From NCBI GenBank assembly GCA_028583605.1, contig CM053336.1, positions 23,359,004 through 23,423,003 on the forward strand: DNA of 64,000 nt, read 5' to 3'. Shown here one piece after another: positions 40,813-52,620 of the stretch. Numbering within the stretch: position 1 is the first letter of the stretch; each line of letters opens with the position of its first letter. This stretch comes from Dastarcus helophoroides (taxonomy: Eukaryota; Arthropoda; Insecta; Coleoptera; Bothrideridae). Made by a program: the position numbers and the translations under genes. The notes under the pieces are model-generated. The model had not been told where the DNA came from. It did not search any database and was given only the letters and a program-made list of their open reading frames with translations.

Positions 40813-41682
40813 CCCGGCGTTGGTACGGTCGGGTATGGGGCTGTATAAACTATGTACTGTAAATTATGTTACTATACATGTTGTTTACGATGAAATATGG
40901 CCCACAAACACTGTAATATCAATTAATTTGAAAGTATAGAAATATATAAGTGTAAAAAGGAATCGAAAACAATGAAAAAATTTTAAAAAATTGCCTTTAC
41001 ACAAAATTATGCAGAAATGGGGTAAATCATTGCGAATGGATTGCATTTTTAAAAAAATTCTATATTGTCGGCGCACTGTGAAAACATGTATCGGATGTAT
41101 TGAAAAAATTGACATTTTCCACGTATGGGAGAAAATAAATATATAGTATCTAAAGGTAAAGTAAACCCTTTTTCGGGTCTTGGCTCTCTATATTGAAAAA
41201 TAAATTGAATCCAAATTTTTAAGTCGCCTATTTTATGCCGCTGTATTGGGAAAATTGTGCAGATTTCAAAAATGGAAAACGGATAAGGTATTCTTTACTT
41301 TTGAAAAAATTTAGGGTAGTAGGATTATCCTTATTATGCTCAGTTTGGCCTTTTATAAGTAGAAGTTATGTAGCAAATTAAAAGATCTTCTTATTGTAAA
41401 TGAAAAAGAAATGTAGCATGACTTGATTACATTTGGTATATTTAAAAACTTTGGTGGGATATGCCAATAAAAAATTACAACACCGGGTGAGATATGACAT
41501 CTATACTGTGTACTAGTCACGTATAACTTTCATAGCGATATTTTAAAGACTAAACTTTGTGCGTTTTTTCATAACAAAATAAATAAAACGAGGATACAAG
41601 AAGACTTGTGAAGCTGGCACTACACTATGATGCTGATGAAAGTAGGTTGGGGTATATTATACCCCACCATATCAATGCCGGG
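40813..41682. mobile_element. piggyBac-type MITE (TTAA target duplication)
   Basis: The 870-bp element is bounded by TTAA on both sides (40809-40812 and 41683-41686). The left end CCCGGCGTTGGTACGGTCGG and the right end, inverted (CCCGGCATTGATATGGTGGG), match at most positions, with GGGTAT continuing on both. TTAA duplication plus CCC ends are the piggyBac signature. The interior is AT-rich with no transposase, so it is a non-autonomous derivative. Confidence 0.8.
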
Positions 41683-42375
41683 TTAAATCCAATCTTTCAG
41701 CCTATAATGTGGCAGCAGAAAAAAGAATTTAATTTTATATAATTTAAAATGGGCACTGTGATAAATCTGAAAATCGTTGTTAAAACCAAAAGTGCACACC
41801 ACAGAAACTGACTGTATAGTTTACAGCTAAACCTCCGAATTTTTTCGACATCTTAACCTATATCGTATCATTGAAAATTAAGTGTCCTTAAAATTAAATC
41901 TTTATTTGTAATTATTAACCTCATAATATTTAGCAGCTTCATAATAACTTTGTAGCACATAATACGTTAGTTACAATTATAGTACGTTAGTTATCTATCA
42001 TAATACCCTAAATTTCATGTTAATTTCCTTAACATTTAAAATTTCATTTTGCTAATTTTTCTATGTCATCGTTATGATATATGTCATGATACGATAAAGC
42101 TTTGAATGCAACTCGATTATTAGCGATTTAAACAATCTCGGACGTGGCCAAACGACTCGGCTAACCCCTCGTTGCCTGGCAACGTCCTTGATTATTATAA
42201 ATCGCATAATATTCTCGTTACATTAATAGCTATAAATTGAAAATTTTTATTTTAAACTTCAAACTGTCGGAAATAAGCAGGATGTTCGTGCTTAAGTAAA
42301 ACATACTTTACTTTACTCTCAAAACTATTTCTAACATGAAACATTCATTATGCGACTCGCATTTCACAAAATAGT
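41683..42375. other. Spacer
   Basis: No gene is recognised. Around 42125-42195 a GC-richer block (GGCCAAACGACTCGGC ... CGTTGCCTGGCAACGTCC) contains the palindrome CGTTGCC-TGG-CAACG (about 42170-42184); its role is unknown. Confidence 0.4.
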
Positions 42376-43507
42376 GGGTGTTCAAAATGAACTCGACACT
42401 ATTGCTAACATTCTTATTACTTAAGATACAACTTTGGTTGAAAAAACAAAGTTGTGTAATTTTTTAAGTCGTACAACCTTTATATTTTGTGTTTTTGTGA
42501 AAGATAATTAAATTAAGAATAGAAATGGTTATTATAAATATTTTGCTAATATAAATAATAACGGAGCTATGAGAACTTAAAAGTATATCATAAGATATCG
42601 AAAATTGATGGGAAATTAGCTTAGTAGGCTATGGAAATAAATGTTCACCCTGATATATGCTTAATATAAATTGAAGTAGATATATCATGAGAATTTTGGA
42701 CCGGAAGTGATGTAACAGCTTTGTTAATCTATCATGCTCAACAAGTACAACCAAATCCAACCCTTACATAAGGAGTTATGTTCGAGGAACAATTATGTAA
42801 ACCAAGTGGTATCCTAGGATGAGACCAATCGACCCCTAGGTACATGTAAATTGTTGTCTGAAGGGCCGATTTAGATTTTACTCGACATTGCGTCCTTCTC
42901 TAAGACACTATTTGGTTTACGTAATTGTCCCTTCAGCGCAACTCCTTGCCTGACAGTTAGTTATAAACGGGCCTTAGTTACACAACGTCTTGTCTACCAG
43001 TTGGTTTTAATTCTAAAACTACTTGTCTGGCAGTTGGTTTTAGTTGTACAATTATACCTGTCTAGCCGGACAGATTTTAAAAAATATTACGTAATTTACG
43101 GTCCAAAACTCGCTTGATATATGTATTTGCGTTTATATTCTGTGTCTGTCAAATTATAATAAACTCTTGACATTAGTCTTCAAAGCCTACTAAGCTAACT
43201 TTTCATTAATTTTCAATGTCTTCTGATATACGTTTACGTCCTCATAACTTCATTATTATTCATATTAGCAAAAAATCTAACAAAAATCTAAATTTTATTA
43301 CCTTTCATAAAAACAAAAAATATACAGGGTATTCTATTTAAAAAATTGTAACTTTGTGATAAAAATAAGAAACGCAATGTTCGATTTTTGTTTTTTTGGT
43401 ATCACCATAACAAACAACAAAAAATACACAACTGTGCTAATTTAATCGAAGTTGTATCTTTAATAATGAGAAAGTTAGCAATAGTGCTGAATTCATTTTA
43501 AACACCC
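42376..43507. mobile_element. 1.1-kb TIR element with ~260-bp inverted arms
   Basis: GGGTGTTCAAAATGAACTCG (42376) and the inverted right end (GGGTGTTTAAAATGAATTCA, ending at 43507) start arms that stay similar for about 260 bp, with landmarks CACTATTGCTAAC, AAGATACAACTT and AGCTTAGTAGGCT. The interior holds another inverted pair (GAACAATTATGTAAACCAA near 42787 and TTTGGTTTACGTAATTGTC near 42910) and a short tandem array. There is no ORF; it is a MITE or foldback element with a smaller one inside. Confidence 0.72.
42943..43077 (+). repeat. Tandem ~35-60-bp repeats (CTTGTCTGGCAGTTGGTTTTA)
   Basis: CTTGCCTGACAGTTAGTT, CTTGTCTACCAGTTGGTTTT, CTTGTCTGGCAGTTGGTTTT and CCTGTCTAGCCGGACAG follow one another at irregular spacing. 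It is a small diverged tandem array within the TIR element. Confidence 0.6.
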
Positions 43508-43760
43508 GGTAGATTCAGCACCACTTTTCCCTTACGGTTTGCTACAGTGGTTGTAAATAAGAATGTTTTGCTGAGTAGTAAATATCTTTATTAGCAAACT
43601 TACTCCAAAAATGGATTTCAAGACAAAATTGTTAGCTAAAAATCAGTCTACAATTTGTGCAGGTTCGATTTCTCTGACAATTATTGGAAACCATTTAAAT
43701 ATCTTTAATTAAAAGTATATTCTGCAGTTTTAAAGTTTCAGCTATCATCTCACATTACTG

Positions 43761-46383
43761 ACAAGGAGAGGTCGCGAAGTGTCCGGCGCCGATTTTGCTA
43801 ATTTTTGGATATGTTTTAAAGGATCAAAATCTAAGAGACACGTATTTTTTTTTTATCGGCTGATAAACGGTTTTAAGGGTAGTTTTACCCCCTCAAAGTT
43901 GGGGCAAAAAATGCAGATTTTGCTGTTTCTCACATACAAAAAATGATATTCGAGTCGTTTCTTTTTTCAAAAATTTTGTTTCGACGAGAAATATAAGAAA
44001 AAAAATGTTTCAAAATTTTCCCACCCCCCTCATGGGGGCAAACTACCCCATTTAGAAGTTTTTTAATCATAAAAATGGTAATTACGACAGCAAAATTTTG
44101 AAAAAAATATATGTTTTTTTATACACCAAAACTAATTTTACCTGTTTTTGGATTTTATCGAAAAAAAAATTTTTGGGGGGTAAACACCACTTACACGAAT
44201 ACGTATATGATAGGATGTATTTTTAGGATTTTTGTTTTATTTTTTTTTCTGAAGCGAAGTATTTCGTCGAGAAACTAATAAAATAATTTTTTAAGATTTT
44301 TTCGGTGACCCCTTATCCCCACCCTCCACCCTTCCCTTATAAGAGGCTGAGCTATCTACCTAAAAAACCGGAAAATGCGAGATTATTATGATCCATCTAC
44401 TATCTATATACACCGAAAAAAAGTTTACCAAATTTTTTTACCCCCACCCCTCCTGATAGGGGTAAATTACCCCCTTATGAAATTTTTAATTAACAAGGAA
44501 ATAGTCATTATAACAGGTCAATTTTGAAAAATAAATGTTATTTTATACATCAAAATTAATTTTACCTGTATTTGGGTTTGGGTAAAGGAAAATATTTTGG
44601 GGGTGAACACCCTTAACGCAAATATTTATATACAATAGGAGATATATTTGTATAATTTTCGGCTCGTTATTTTTGAAACGAATTATTTTAAAGAAGGTAG
44701 AAAAATATTATTTTTAAATTTTGGTTTTACCGTTCCCACCCTTCGTGTTGGCATACCGGTAGAATGAGCCAGTTAGCTATCTACTTGAAAAATTGGAAAT
44801 TCGAGATCATTGCTGTCTCTCTAGATACCACAAAACAGAGCTTAGAAAGGTTTTAAATTTTTGCATTTCCCATCCCAGGTGACTTATCCTTCTGATAGAA
44901 ATAGGACGCGAGGTGTGGCTGGAAAAATTCGGAAAAATTATTTTTATTGTTTCTTGTTGAAATATTTCGTTCCAGAAAAAAAGAAACGAATATCTTTACC
45001 GCCATAATAATATGCACTTAAATGTTTTGGTAAATTCCCATATTTCTTGTGTAGGTATATCTAATATACAAAAATTCTAAATTTTTATAAAGTTCAGGCA
45101 ACTGACCGCAGTTTTTATATAGATATTTTATACACATATTTGCTCTAAAGGGTGTTTACCCCCAAAATTTTTCTTCGACAAACCCCAAAAAAATTCAATA
45201 AAATAAGTTTTGGTTATAAAATATAGTGTCTTTTTTTTCAAAATTTTACTGTTATAATGACAATTTTTTGAATACTTAAAAACCTCAGAAAGGAGTAGTT
45301 TATCCCCTTACGAAGGTGCAAAAATTTAGAATTTTTTTCGGTGTATAAAAAGAGATCGTAATGATCTCGAATTTTCCGATTTTTTAAGTAGATGACTCAA
45401 CCTCTGGTAAGATAAAGTGGAGAGAGAGGAAGAGAGGTGACTGGAAAAGTTCAAAAAAATTAATTTTATAATTCCTTGTTGAAACGAAGTATTTCAGATA
45501 AAAAACGAATTAAAAATCATAGAAATACATCCTATTATATACGTGTTTGACCTAAAGGATGTTTACCCCTAAAATATTTTCCTTTACCAAAACATAAATA
45601 AAAGTAAAATTAATTTTGATGTATAAAATAACATTTATTTTTCAAAATTTAGCTGTTATAATGACTATTTATAGGGGTAATTTACCCCTATCAGGAGGGG
45701 TGGGGTTAAAAAAATTTGGTAAACCTTTCTTTTGGTGTATATAGATAGTAGAGGGATCATAATAATCTCGAATTTTCCAGTTTTTTAAGTAGGTAGCTCA
45801 CCCTGCTATAAGGGAAAGGTGGAGGGTGGGGATGAGGGGTCACCGAAAGAATCATTAAAAAATTAGTTTTTTAGTTTCTCGTCGAAATACTTCGCTTCAG
45901 AAATAAAATAAAACAAAAATTATAAAAATACATCCTTTCATATACGTATTCGTTTAAGTGGTGTTTACCCCCAAAAAAATTTTTTTCGACACAATCGAAA
46001 AACAGGTAAAATTAGTTTTGGTGTATAAAATAACATATATTTTTTTCAGAATTTTGCTGACGTAATTACCATTTTTATGATTAAAAAACTTCTAAATGGG
46101 GTAGTTTGCCCCCATGAGGGGGTGCGAAAATTAAAAAAAAAAAATTTTTCTTTTATTTCTCGTCAAATCAAAACTTTTGGAAAAAAAACGACTCGAATAT
46201 CATTTGTGGTATTCGAGAAACAGCAAAATCTGCATTTTTTGCCTCAACTTTGAGGGGGTAAAACTACCCTTAAAACCGTTTATCAGCCGATAAAAAAAAT
46301 ACGTGTCTCTTAGATTTTGGTCCTTTAAAACATATCCAAAAATTAGCAAAATCGGCGCCGGACACTTCGCGACCTTTCCTTGT
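43761..46383. mobile_element. 2.6-kb foldback element (giant imperfect palindrome)
   Basis: The whole 2623 bp is a palindrome centred near 45.07 kb. The ends are ACAAGGAGAGGTCGCGAAGT and, inverted, ACAAGGAAAGGTCGCGAAGT; arms of ~1.1 kb pair along their length (for example CCACCCTCCACC... at 44320 with its mirror at 45820, and TTGGGGGTGAACACCC at 44600 with its mirror at 45555). Each arm is built of two or three ~450-510-bp modules that each end in a GAAGCGAAGTATTTCG-like block. A single module copy is at 8712-9222. No ORF. TGA beside both ends may be a 3-bp target duplication. The superfamily is unknown. Confidence 0.85.
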
Positions 46384-47001
46384 GAGTATGATTGTAGTTC
46401 CCAAATAAATAAATTTTACCTGTCAGTTTTGACATGCTTCTCATAATTTCGCCATCATTTATATGTACAGATTAATTGAACAAAGAACACAAAATAGTTT
46501 TTTTGAAATGGCTCAAGAATGCTTACTTTCCCGGCGCAATTTCAGGCCGCGAAATACTTTATTCCAGTTCTTAGACCGTTGCTAAAGGATCATCACAAAA
46601 CAGTCCGAGAAAGCTTTTTCCGGTGTAGGATAAGAAAGTAGGTAACTGTTACAATGAAAATGACAATGTAAAATGTGATGAATTTATAAAAATTTCTTAA
46701 TTTAAGTTATATTGATTGCCATTTCAGAAAAAATAGTATGTGTTCTTCGTAGTAAAAGCACATTTCCGAGCTTCGATATTTGTTAACCTCGGTGTATGTA
46801 ATTTGCTGGTTTCTTCTTTATGGACTGTATAATTTATGATGAATAAATAATTGACACTTTCTTTCTAATCGTGAATTATTTTATTTTATTATTTTTGTTG
46901 TTATGACAACAATACAATATCGAACACTCGGATGATACCACGGCCGCAATTACATCGTCATCTGGAGATTTTGTGCTTTTACTACTAGATAAGCAACACC
47001 A
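46384..47001. other. Spacer
   Basis: I recognise no gene, RNA or repeat between the foldback element and the next TIR element. Confidence 0.4.
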
Positions 47002-48360
47002 GGGGCCGGTAACACAAACTTACAATTGTAACAAGTCTACAAGTTACAAGCAATTTGCCTGTACCTACAATTCCTACATAATTCGGTTAACACAACTCAA
47101 ATTGCTACGCTTGTAGAAATTCCATGAACCTTGTCTCGTAATATGATAGGAGACAAATATGTGATAAAGAAAACAATACCATCCATGCACGTATGTGCTG
47201 GCAAAAATATTGGGAACCCTCAGTTCTTTATTTTTGTACTATAAAACTATAAAAACAAATGTCTATTATTCTAGAGAGTCAAATGCAACGATTTTATTTA
47301 TCACAAGGACAGTCACTGGCACCTTCACTAACAATAAGTTCGTTTTTTGTTTCGAAGTTTGAAATTATTCGTCATGTTTACTTTGCTTGAATTAATGATA
47401 TTTGTACAAAATATCCCAAAATCATCGGAGGAGCTGCGGAACGTAATGCAAATTGTACGAATCGTACAAAACTCTAGGAAATTATCTATACTTGTATTCA
47501 TTCTGTAACACTACTCAACTTGTAATTACATGTGCGGCGTCAGTAATTACAGAAGAAATATCACATATGTAAACGGATTCTGTAACACAACGCCTTCACT
47601 TGTATGAATATTTTGCAGTATATTCTACAAGTGTAGGTAATGTTCTACAAGTCTTCAACCTTAGGTAAATAGTACTTTTCTCCAAAACGGCTTTAAAGAT
47701 TTCAATGAAATTTAATATATGGGTTATTTTTGCTTTAAAAAGATAATATAGGCACTAGGTTTTTTGGTAAAAATTTGGGATCACTATTTTTCAGGGCCAT
47801 CTTGGATCCTTCAGGCATAATTATTTTATCTCCCAAACGGCATTGTTGATTTCAATAAAACTTGACAACTAGCAGTTTTTTGGGCCTTAAAGACGATATA
47901 AATGAATATCATTTTGATAAACATTCGAAATCAGCATTTTTTAAGGATATTATATATTTTTTGCAATTAACTGATTAAAACATTTGTTTTTCCGCACAAG
48001 ATTTATTGGAAAACAATATAAAGTGATTGACGTTTCGACCTCTATCGTAGGATGCTTCGTCAGGAACGGTTTTTTTGATCTTTGAAACAGCTTTTTAATA
48101 ATATGTTTGTATGTTAGATTAGAGGCAAGGAAAGGTTAGCGTGAGATTACAAACATTGGGCAATACATATGTAACTTGCCTAAACTCAAATTATCGGAAT
48201 ATTCTGAATTTTTTACTAGGCATAAAGAAATACTTTTCGCAAGGAAAATATATGTTCTACTTCCATCACTGGCGTCCGCACTAGCATGGCCATTTTTAAC
48301 AAAATAAATGGTACGCTACTGCTTTTTTTTCAAAACAGGAACTCATTTCATAAACATGTT

Positions 48361-48756
48361 TTTTAATTTTATTTAACATTTCTGCGACCCAGTTTGAAAA
48401 TATTTAAATTTTTATTAGTGAATGTTGACAATATTCTAAAACATTATTTGAAATATGACTACGTGATAGCTAAATTTATTTAAAACGTCACCTCATGTCA
48501 GTTGACAAAAATTGGTTAGTTCATTTTACATAGAATAGGAAAAAAATAAAATATAGAAGACCAAACTTAGATATGAAAAAAAAAATTGTTTTATAAATTA
48601 TGAAACTATAAAAATATAAAAAATATAAAAAAGTTTGTAGCACTGGACATCGATGTTTCGCCCTCATTTGAGCTCGTCAGCAGTACATAAATCGAAAGGG
48701 AACAATGAGGAAGAAATACTTATAAATTAAAAATTGAAATATATAAAAAAAAACTT
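48361..48756 (-). mobile_element. Dispersed hammerhead-containing repeat, minus copy
   Basis: This is the second copy of the 9825-10210 repeat, in the opposite orientation, about 395 bp, similar along its full length. The order on the minus strand is a TTCTTCCTCATTG block, the ribozyme, an A/T run, CTTCTATATTTTATTTTT, GGTGACGTTTTAAATAAAT, TATCACGTAGTCATATTTC and AAACTGGGTCGCAGAAATG. It sits within the 47.0-50.0 kb TIR element. Confidence 0.7.
48640..48686 (-). ncRNA. Type I hammerhead ribozyme (second family), minus copy
   Basis: On the minus strand: GTACTG (48686-48681) pairs with CAGTGC (48645-48640) with one G-T wobble; CTGACGA; stem II GCTC-AAATGA-GGGC with one wobble; GAAA; the palindrome CATCGATG; and the triplet GTC with cleavage expected between 48646 and 48645. 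Every invariant core base is kept. Differences from the 9.9 kb copy fall in loop II or give wobble pairs, which fits conservation of the fold. Confidence 0.88.
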
Positions 48757-50042
48757 TTCTTACACTGTTTAAAAAAGTTTATCCTGTGCACGCATATTTA
48801 TGGACATATCTAATTTGCGCCGTAATCGCCTATGTCTGATTTTGCAGCCCGAAACCATTAGCGTAAACATCAGTCTCGTTTGCGACCAATAAATTTTGCT
48901 TGATATAAATAACATTATTACTCCTAAGCAAAATCTAAATCCGATACTGCGATCCTTCGATCCTGAATTGAAAAGATTTTAAAAAAATTTTGAAAACCTA
49001 ACTGAAATCATTTATTGTATTATTATAAAAGTATAAACCTTACTAATAATTAAGGATAATAAAAAATATCACTCACATTTTGATTAAATTTGATCACGAA
49101 AATGATACCTAAATCGTTTTTCTGGAAATAATAAAATAGTAATAATTGTTTAATATCTAGACATGATTTTCTGAATAAACATTTATTTTCTCTAAAGAAG
49201 AAAAATAAATCAGTCAGCGAAGCTCACTTTCCCGATGATATAACTTGTTTCATGTGTAGGCTACATATGTAAAGAATCGGGGAGTTTCTACAATTGTAGC
49301 GATTTGCGTTGTGTTACCGAATAATGTAGAATTTGTACGTATAGGTAATATGATACAAATGTATGAGCTAATCTATAAGAAAACAATGCAGCAGAAGCAC
49401 GTTGAGAGGGCCTGCAAAAGCATTGGAAAGCTGTGAGTTCTTTATTTTTATAAAAGCAAATGCCCATTAATATCATTAGGCCTCAAAATAAATAAAATAT
49501 TATTTATTTCGTGCCTAGTCTGTCAAGATAGCGATTTTGTTTATCACAAGGAGAGCCTTTAACAATTTTGGCAAGATTGTTTTTTGCTTTAAAATTATTT
49601 ATTCGTCGTATTCACATTGCTTAAATATTAAACGGAATTTATACTGATTCATACGTATCTAGCCATAATAATTTATAAACTATATTTAACAATAAATACG
49701 ATACACGACGACGGCCCTATCTAAAGAATCGAGATGTCTCCAAAAATTAGTAATCCCAAATGGAATGGCACCTGCCTAAATTGTCTTTTCAAAGCGTTAG
49801 AGCCGTTTTGGAGAAAAAGAACTCTAAAATAGATAAATCTACACTTTTAAATGTATGCTGTAACATAAAAGTAGAAGAAGTGCTAGCTTTGTGCTGCAAA
49901 ATCTCCTTATATGTGTGATATTTTTTCTGTAATTACTGGCACCGCATTGATATTAACAAGTTGCGTTGTGTTAACGAATAACTACAAGTGTAGAATAATT
50001 TCTTACAATTGTAGGACTTGTAAGGTTTGTGTTACAGGCCCC

Positions 50043-50939
50043 AGGTGTAACAAAATTCTGGTACATCACCTATTTTTTCTTTATTTATGAAGATAAAATT
50101 TTCAAAATTGTTACACTAGATGATGCATTTATAAAATGTAAAACTTTGACATAAAATTTAATTTACATTCCAACTGTTGTCACTTTCGTGAAAACTGATA
50201 CCAACTTTTAATTTTTAAATAGAACATCCTGTTTATTATTACATTTTTGAAACCTGCACAATTTTCTGGATACAATACATAAAAAATGAGTGATTTTTAA
50301 ATATTCAAGCATTTTTTTGGTTCAATTTTATTTCTCCGTCTAGAAGGTAATGACTCATCCTAATTAACGCTAACTGACCACATAAGTCCTGCAAAAAAAT
50401 TAAATTAGGAAAACTTAGCAAGTGTCTTTTTTCTAATTTTTTTTCCTCAGCTATCTTATATCCTTATTGAATAAATCTTCCAATAAATTGAAACCGAATA
50501 TTTGGGCTCTAATTTTGGTTCTATTGATTTCACAGCAAACATAAAAATGTTGTTAGATTGACCATTAATTATACCATTTGGTGGTACCACAGTACCACTA
50601 TGGTGCTTCTTAAGAAAATGAAGTTATGACATCAAAACCATTTTTGTTAACTTTATACCGTGATAAAAAAAATGAAATACTTTCTTTTTTAGGCGATTTG
50701 ATTTTTTTAGCGTTAATGTGGTTCATTAGATTTAATTGTGCAGATTCTAAAAATGTAATAATATGCAGGGTGTTCCATTTAAAAATCCAAAGTTGGTATC
50801 AGTTTTAACGAAAGTGACAGCCGTAGGAATATCATTTTTATGTCAAAATTTGACATTTTATAAGTTCAAGTATAGTAAGTTTTGAACATTTTATCTTTAT
50901 AAATAAAAAAAGATGATCCTGTTACACCCGATATACCAT
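50043..50939. mobile_element. 0.9-kb foldback/TIR element
   Basis: AGGTGTAACAAAATTCTGG at the left and the mirror of GGGTGTAACAGGATCATC at the right begin arms that match for over 250 bp (TTTATTTATxAAGATAAAAT, GTCACTTTCGT.AAAACTGATACCAAC, TTTTTAAAT.GAACA.CCTG). It directly abuts the right end of the 3.0-kb element. A 60-codon frame at 50626-50808 lies in the arm and is not considered a gene. Confidence 0.72.
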
Positions 50940-51649
50940 TCTATGAAATAATAAAAAAATGTTTTTCCTTAAATTATTTTTTTCTCGAAAACAAAAGCGA
51001 ATTACCTCTTACCTTAGACTCTACCTAAGCAGAACTACACCTACAATATTTCTAAAATTTATAAGGATCTGAGCTTGCTTTTGATTTTACTCTAATAAAC
51101 AAGGGTTTTTTTAAAATAAATATTTAACTATTTGACCAATCCTTTCCAAAATCAATAGGGTTTTATTTTGAGAAACTTGAAATTGATAGAAACAAGAATG
51201 GGAAAATCGGTTAAGAGATGCAACCTGTAGCGTGTAACAGACATTTTCATAGACTGACAGTCGTTTTTCCATGAGGAATTTTCGAGTTTATATTTATATT
51301 TATGTATTTATTAATTAATTTATTTATTTAACTATTTTTACTTATTTGTTTATTTATTTAGAACTCTAATCAGCAGTTGTACACCATTCGTTACTTTTAA
51401 TATTAGATCTATGTATTACATAATTGAAATAGGAAAAATATTTAAATAATTTCATTCTATAACAAGTTCCCATGTAGTAAAATTATAACTTAATACATTT
51501 TTAAAAACTAAGCAAATGCAGCATTAGAAAAAAATGAAAGAATCAAAATAGCATTAACACAGTGCATTAAAAATGTCTGTTCATTGTATAATTACTTTTC
51601 TCCCATTTTTTTTATTCCATTCGATGGTACTCCGAACACCTGTATTTCA
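50940..51649. other. AT-rich spacer
   Basis: A short TTTA/ATTTATTT-rich run lies near 51290-51360. No gene or RNA is recognised. Confidence 0.4.
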
Positions 51650-52620
51650 GACGCTAATCGTTTTCGTTATACCGGAGCACACTTGGAAAGGTTCAGTTTA
51701 CCTTAGGAAGGTCTAGAATTCTTGATGTTCTCGAATTAATACTAGGTACAACAAGGTCTAATAATTCTACCATTCCAGGAAAATCCAAATGTTCATTTAT
51801 TATGTTCACATCACGGCATAAGGACTAAAATTTCTTTCTATTTGCAATATTTCTACAACCTGTGTATTCATATGATTGTTCTCTATCCATAATAATTCCT
51901 TTCACCCTATTGTTGGGTTCCGTTATTATTAAAGTATTTGCTAGATCGCAGAATATACTCCTAAGTATTTTCTTGGCTTTTGTGGCAGTACTGTTTATGT
52001 ACTTCTTAAAGATGAGTTTCTTGTGAACAAAGACGCCTAGATCTCTGATGACGTCAACTTGTGTTACTATGTTGTTTTCAATATAGTGTGGTGGTGATTA
52101 ATGTTAGTCTGACAAGAGAAATTTATGGCGGCACATTTCTGGACATTCAGTTCCAGCTTATTCAGTTCACATCTTATAGGCAGCTTGTTAATGTCATCTT
52201 GCAGAATATCTAGGTACCCATTATCCTTGATGCACGTAAATATGTTAAAATTATCTGACAGTAACAAAAATTCTGATAACACTGCATTACCGAAGTCAAT
52301 TACAAAAATACAATATAAGATTGGTTCAAGATGTTATGCTTGTGGCACTCTCGCATAATAATAAAGTTCTTGGAAATAGAGTCACTAATCTTGACCTGTA
52401 GTTTCTTTTCAATCAGATAGAGTGCAGACAAATTTGATATACTCCCTGAAATTCCATGTTTTTCCAATTTGACTCACCATATTAGAAACTTTAGTGAAAT
52501 TTATATACAGTTTCCTTTCCGCAGTGGTTGATCTGCCCTTAACAAAACCGTTAGCTCAATCAAATTATTCATGTTACCTTGTCAAGAGGTCGGGTAACGC
52601 TAATTTTTCTTTTATGTTGT
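51650..52620 (-). pseudogene. Non-LTR retrotransposon RT fragment (Jockey/CR1-like)
   Basis: Minus-strand pieces follow the order of a non-LTR reverse transcriptase: VKISDSISKNFIIMRECHKH (the region of VPQGSHLGP, altered), VFLVIDFGNAV, LLSDNFNIFTCIKDNGYLDI (the FADD motif, with Asp-Asp changed to Asp-Asn), LQDDINKLPIRCELNKLELN and VQKCAAINFSC, then VTQVDVIRDLGVFVHKKLIF and NSTATKAKKILRSIF. The 71-codon frame at 52067-52282 is its longest open part. Stops and shifts are many and the catalytic pair is altered, so it is an old relic. The clade name is provisional. Confidence 0.75.

Larger units (their letters stand above)
47002..50042. mobile_element. 3.0-kb TIR element or composite
   Basis: GGGGCCGGTAACACAAACTT (47002) is mirrored by the right end (AAGGTTTGTGTTACAGGCCCC, ending 50042). 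Short motifs such as CTACAAGTGTAG, TACAATTGTA and TAACACAAC are repeated near both ends. Part of the left region (about 47080-47400) recurs in direct orientation at 49290-49625 (TGAGTTCTTTATTTTT, TTTATCACAAGGA), and TCTCCAAAACGGCT near 47678 is inverted near 49813, so this is a composite of at least two related elements. The hammerhead repeat (48361-48756) lies inside. Confidence 0.65.

Noticed and set aside
48020..48066. Hammerhead-like motif on the minus strand (CTGACGA ... CGAAACGTC)
   Set aside because: Core words are present, but the flanks cannot form stem I and the segment between them makes only a poor stem II with a bulge. It may be a dead relative and is not called as a ribozyme.
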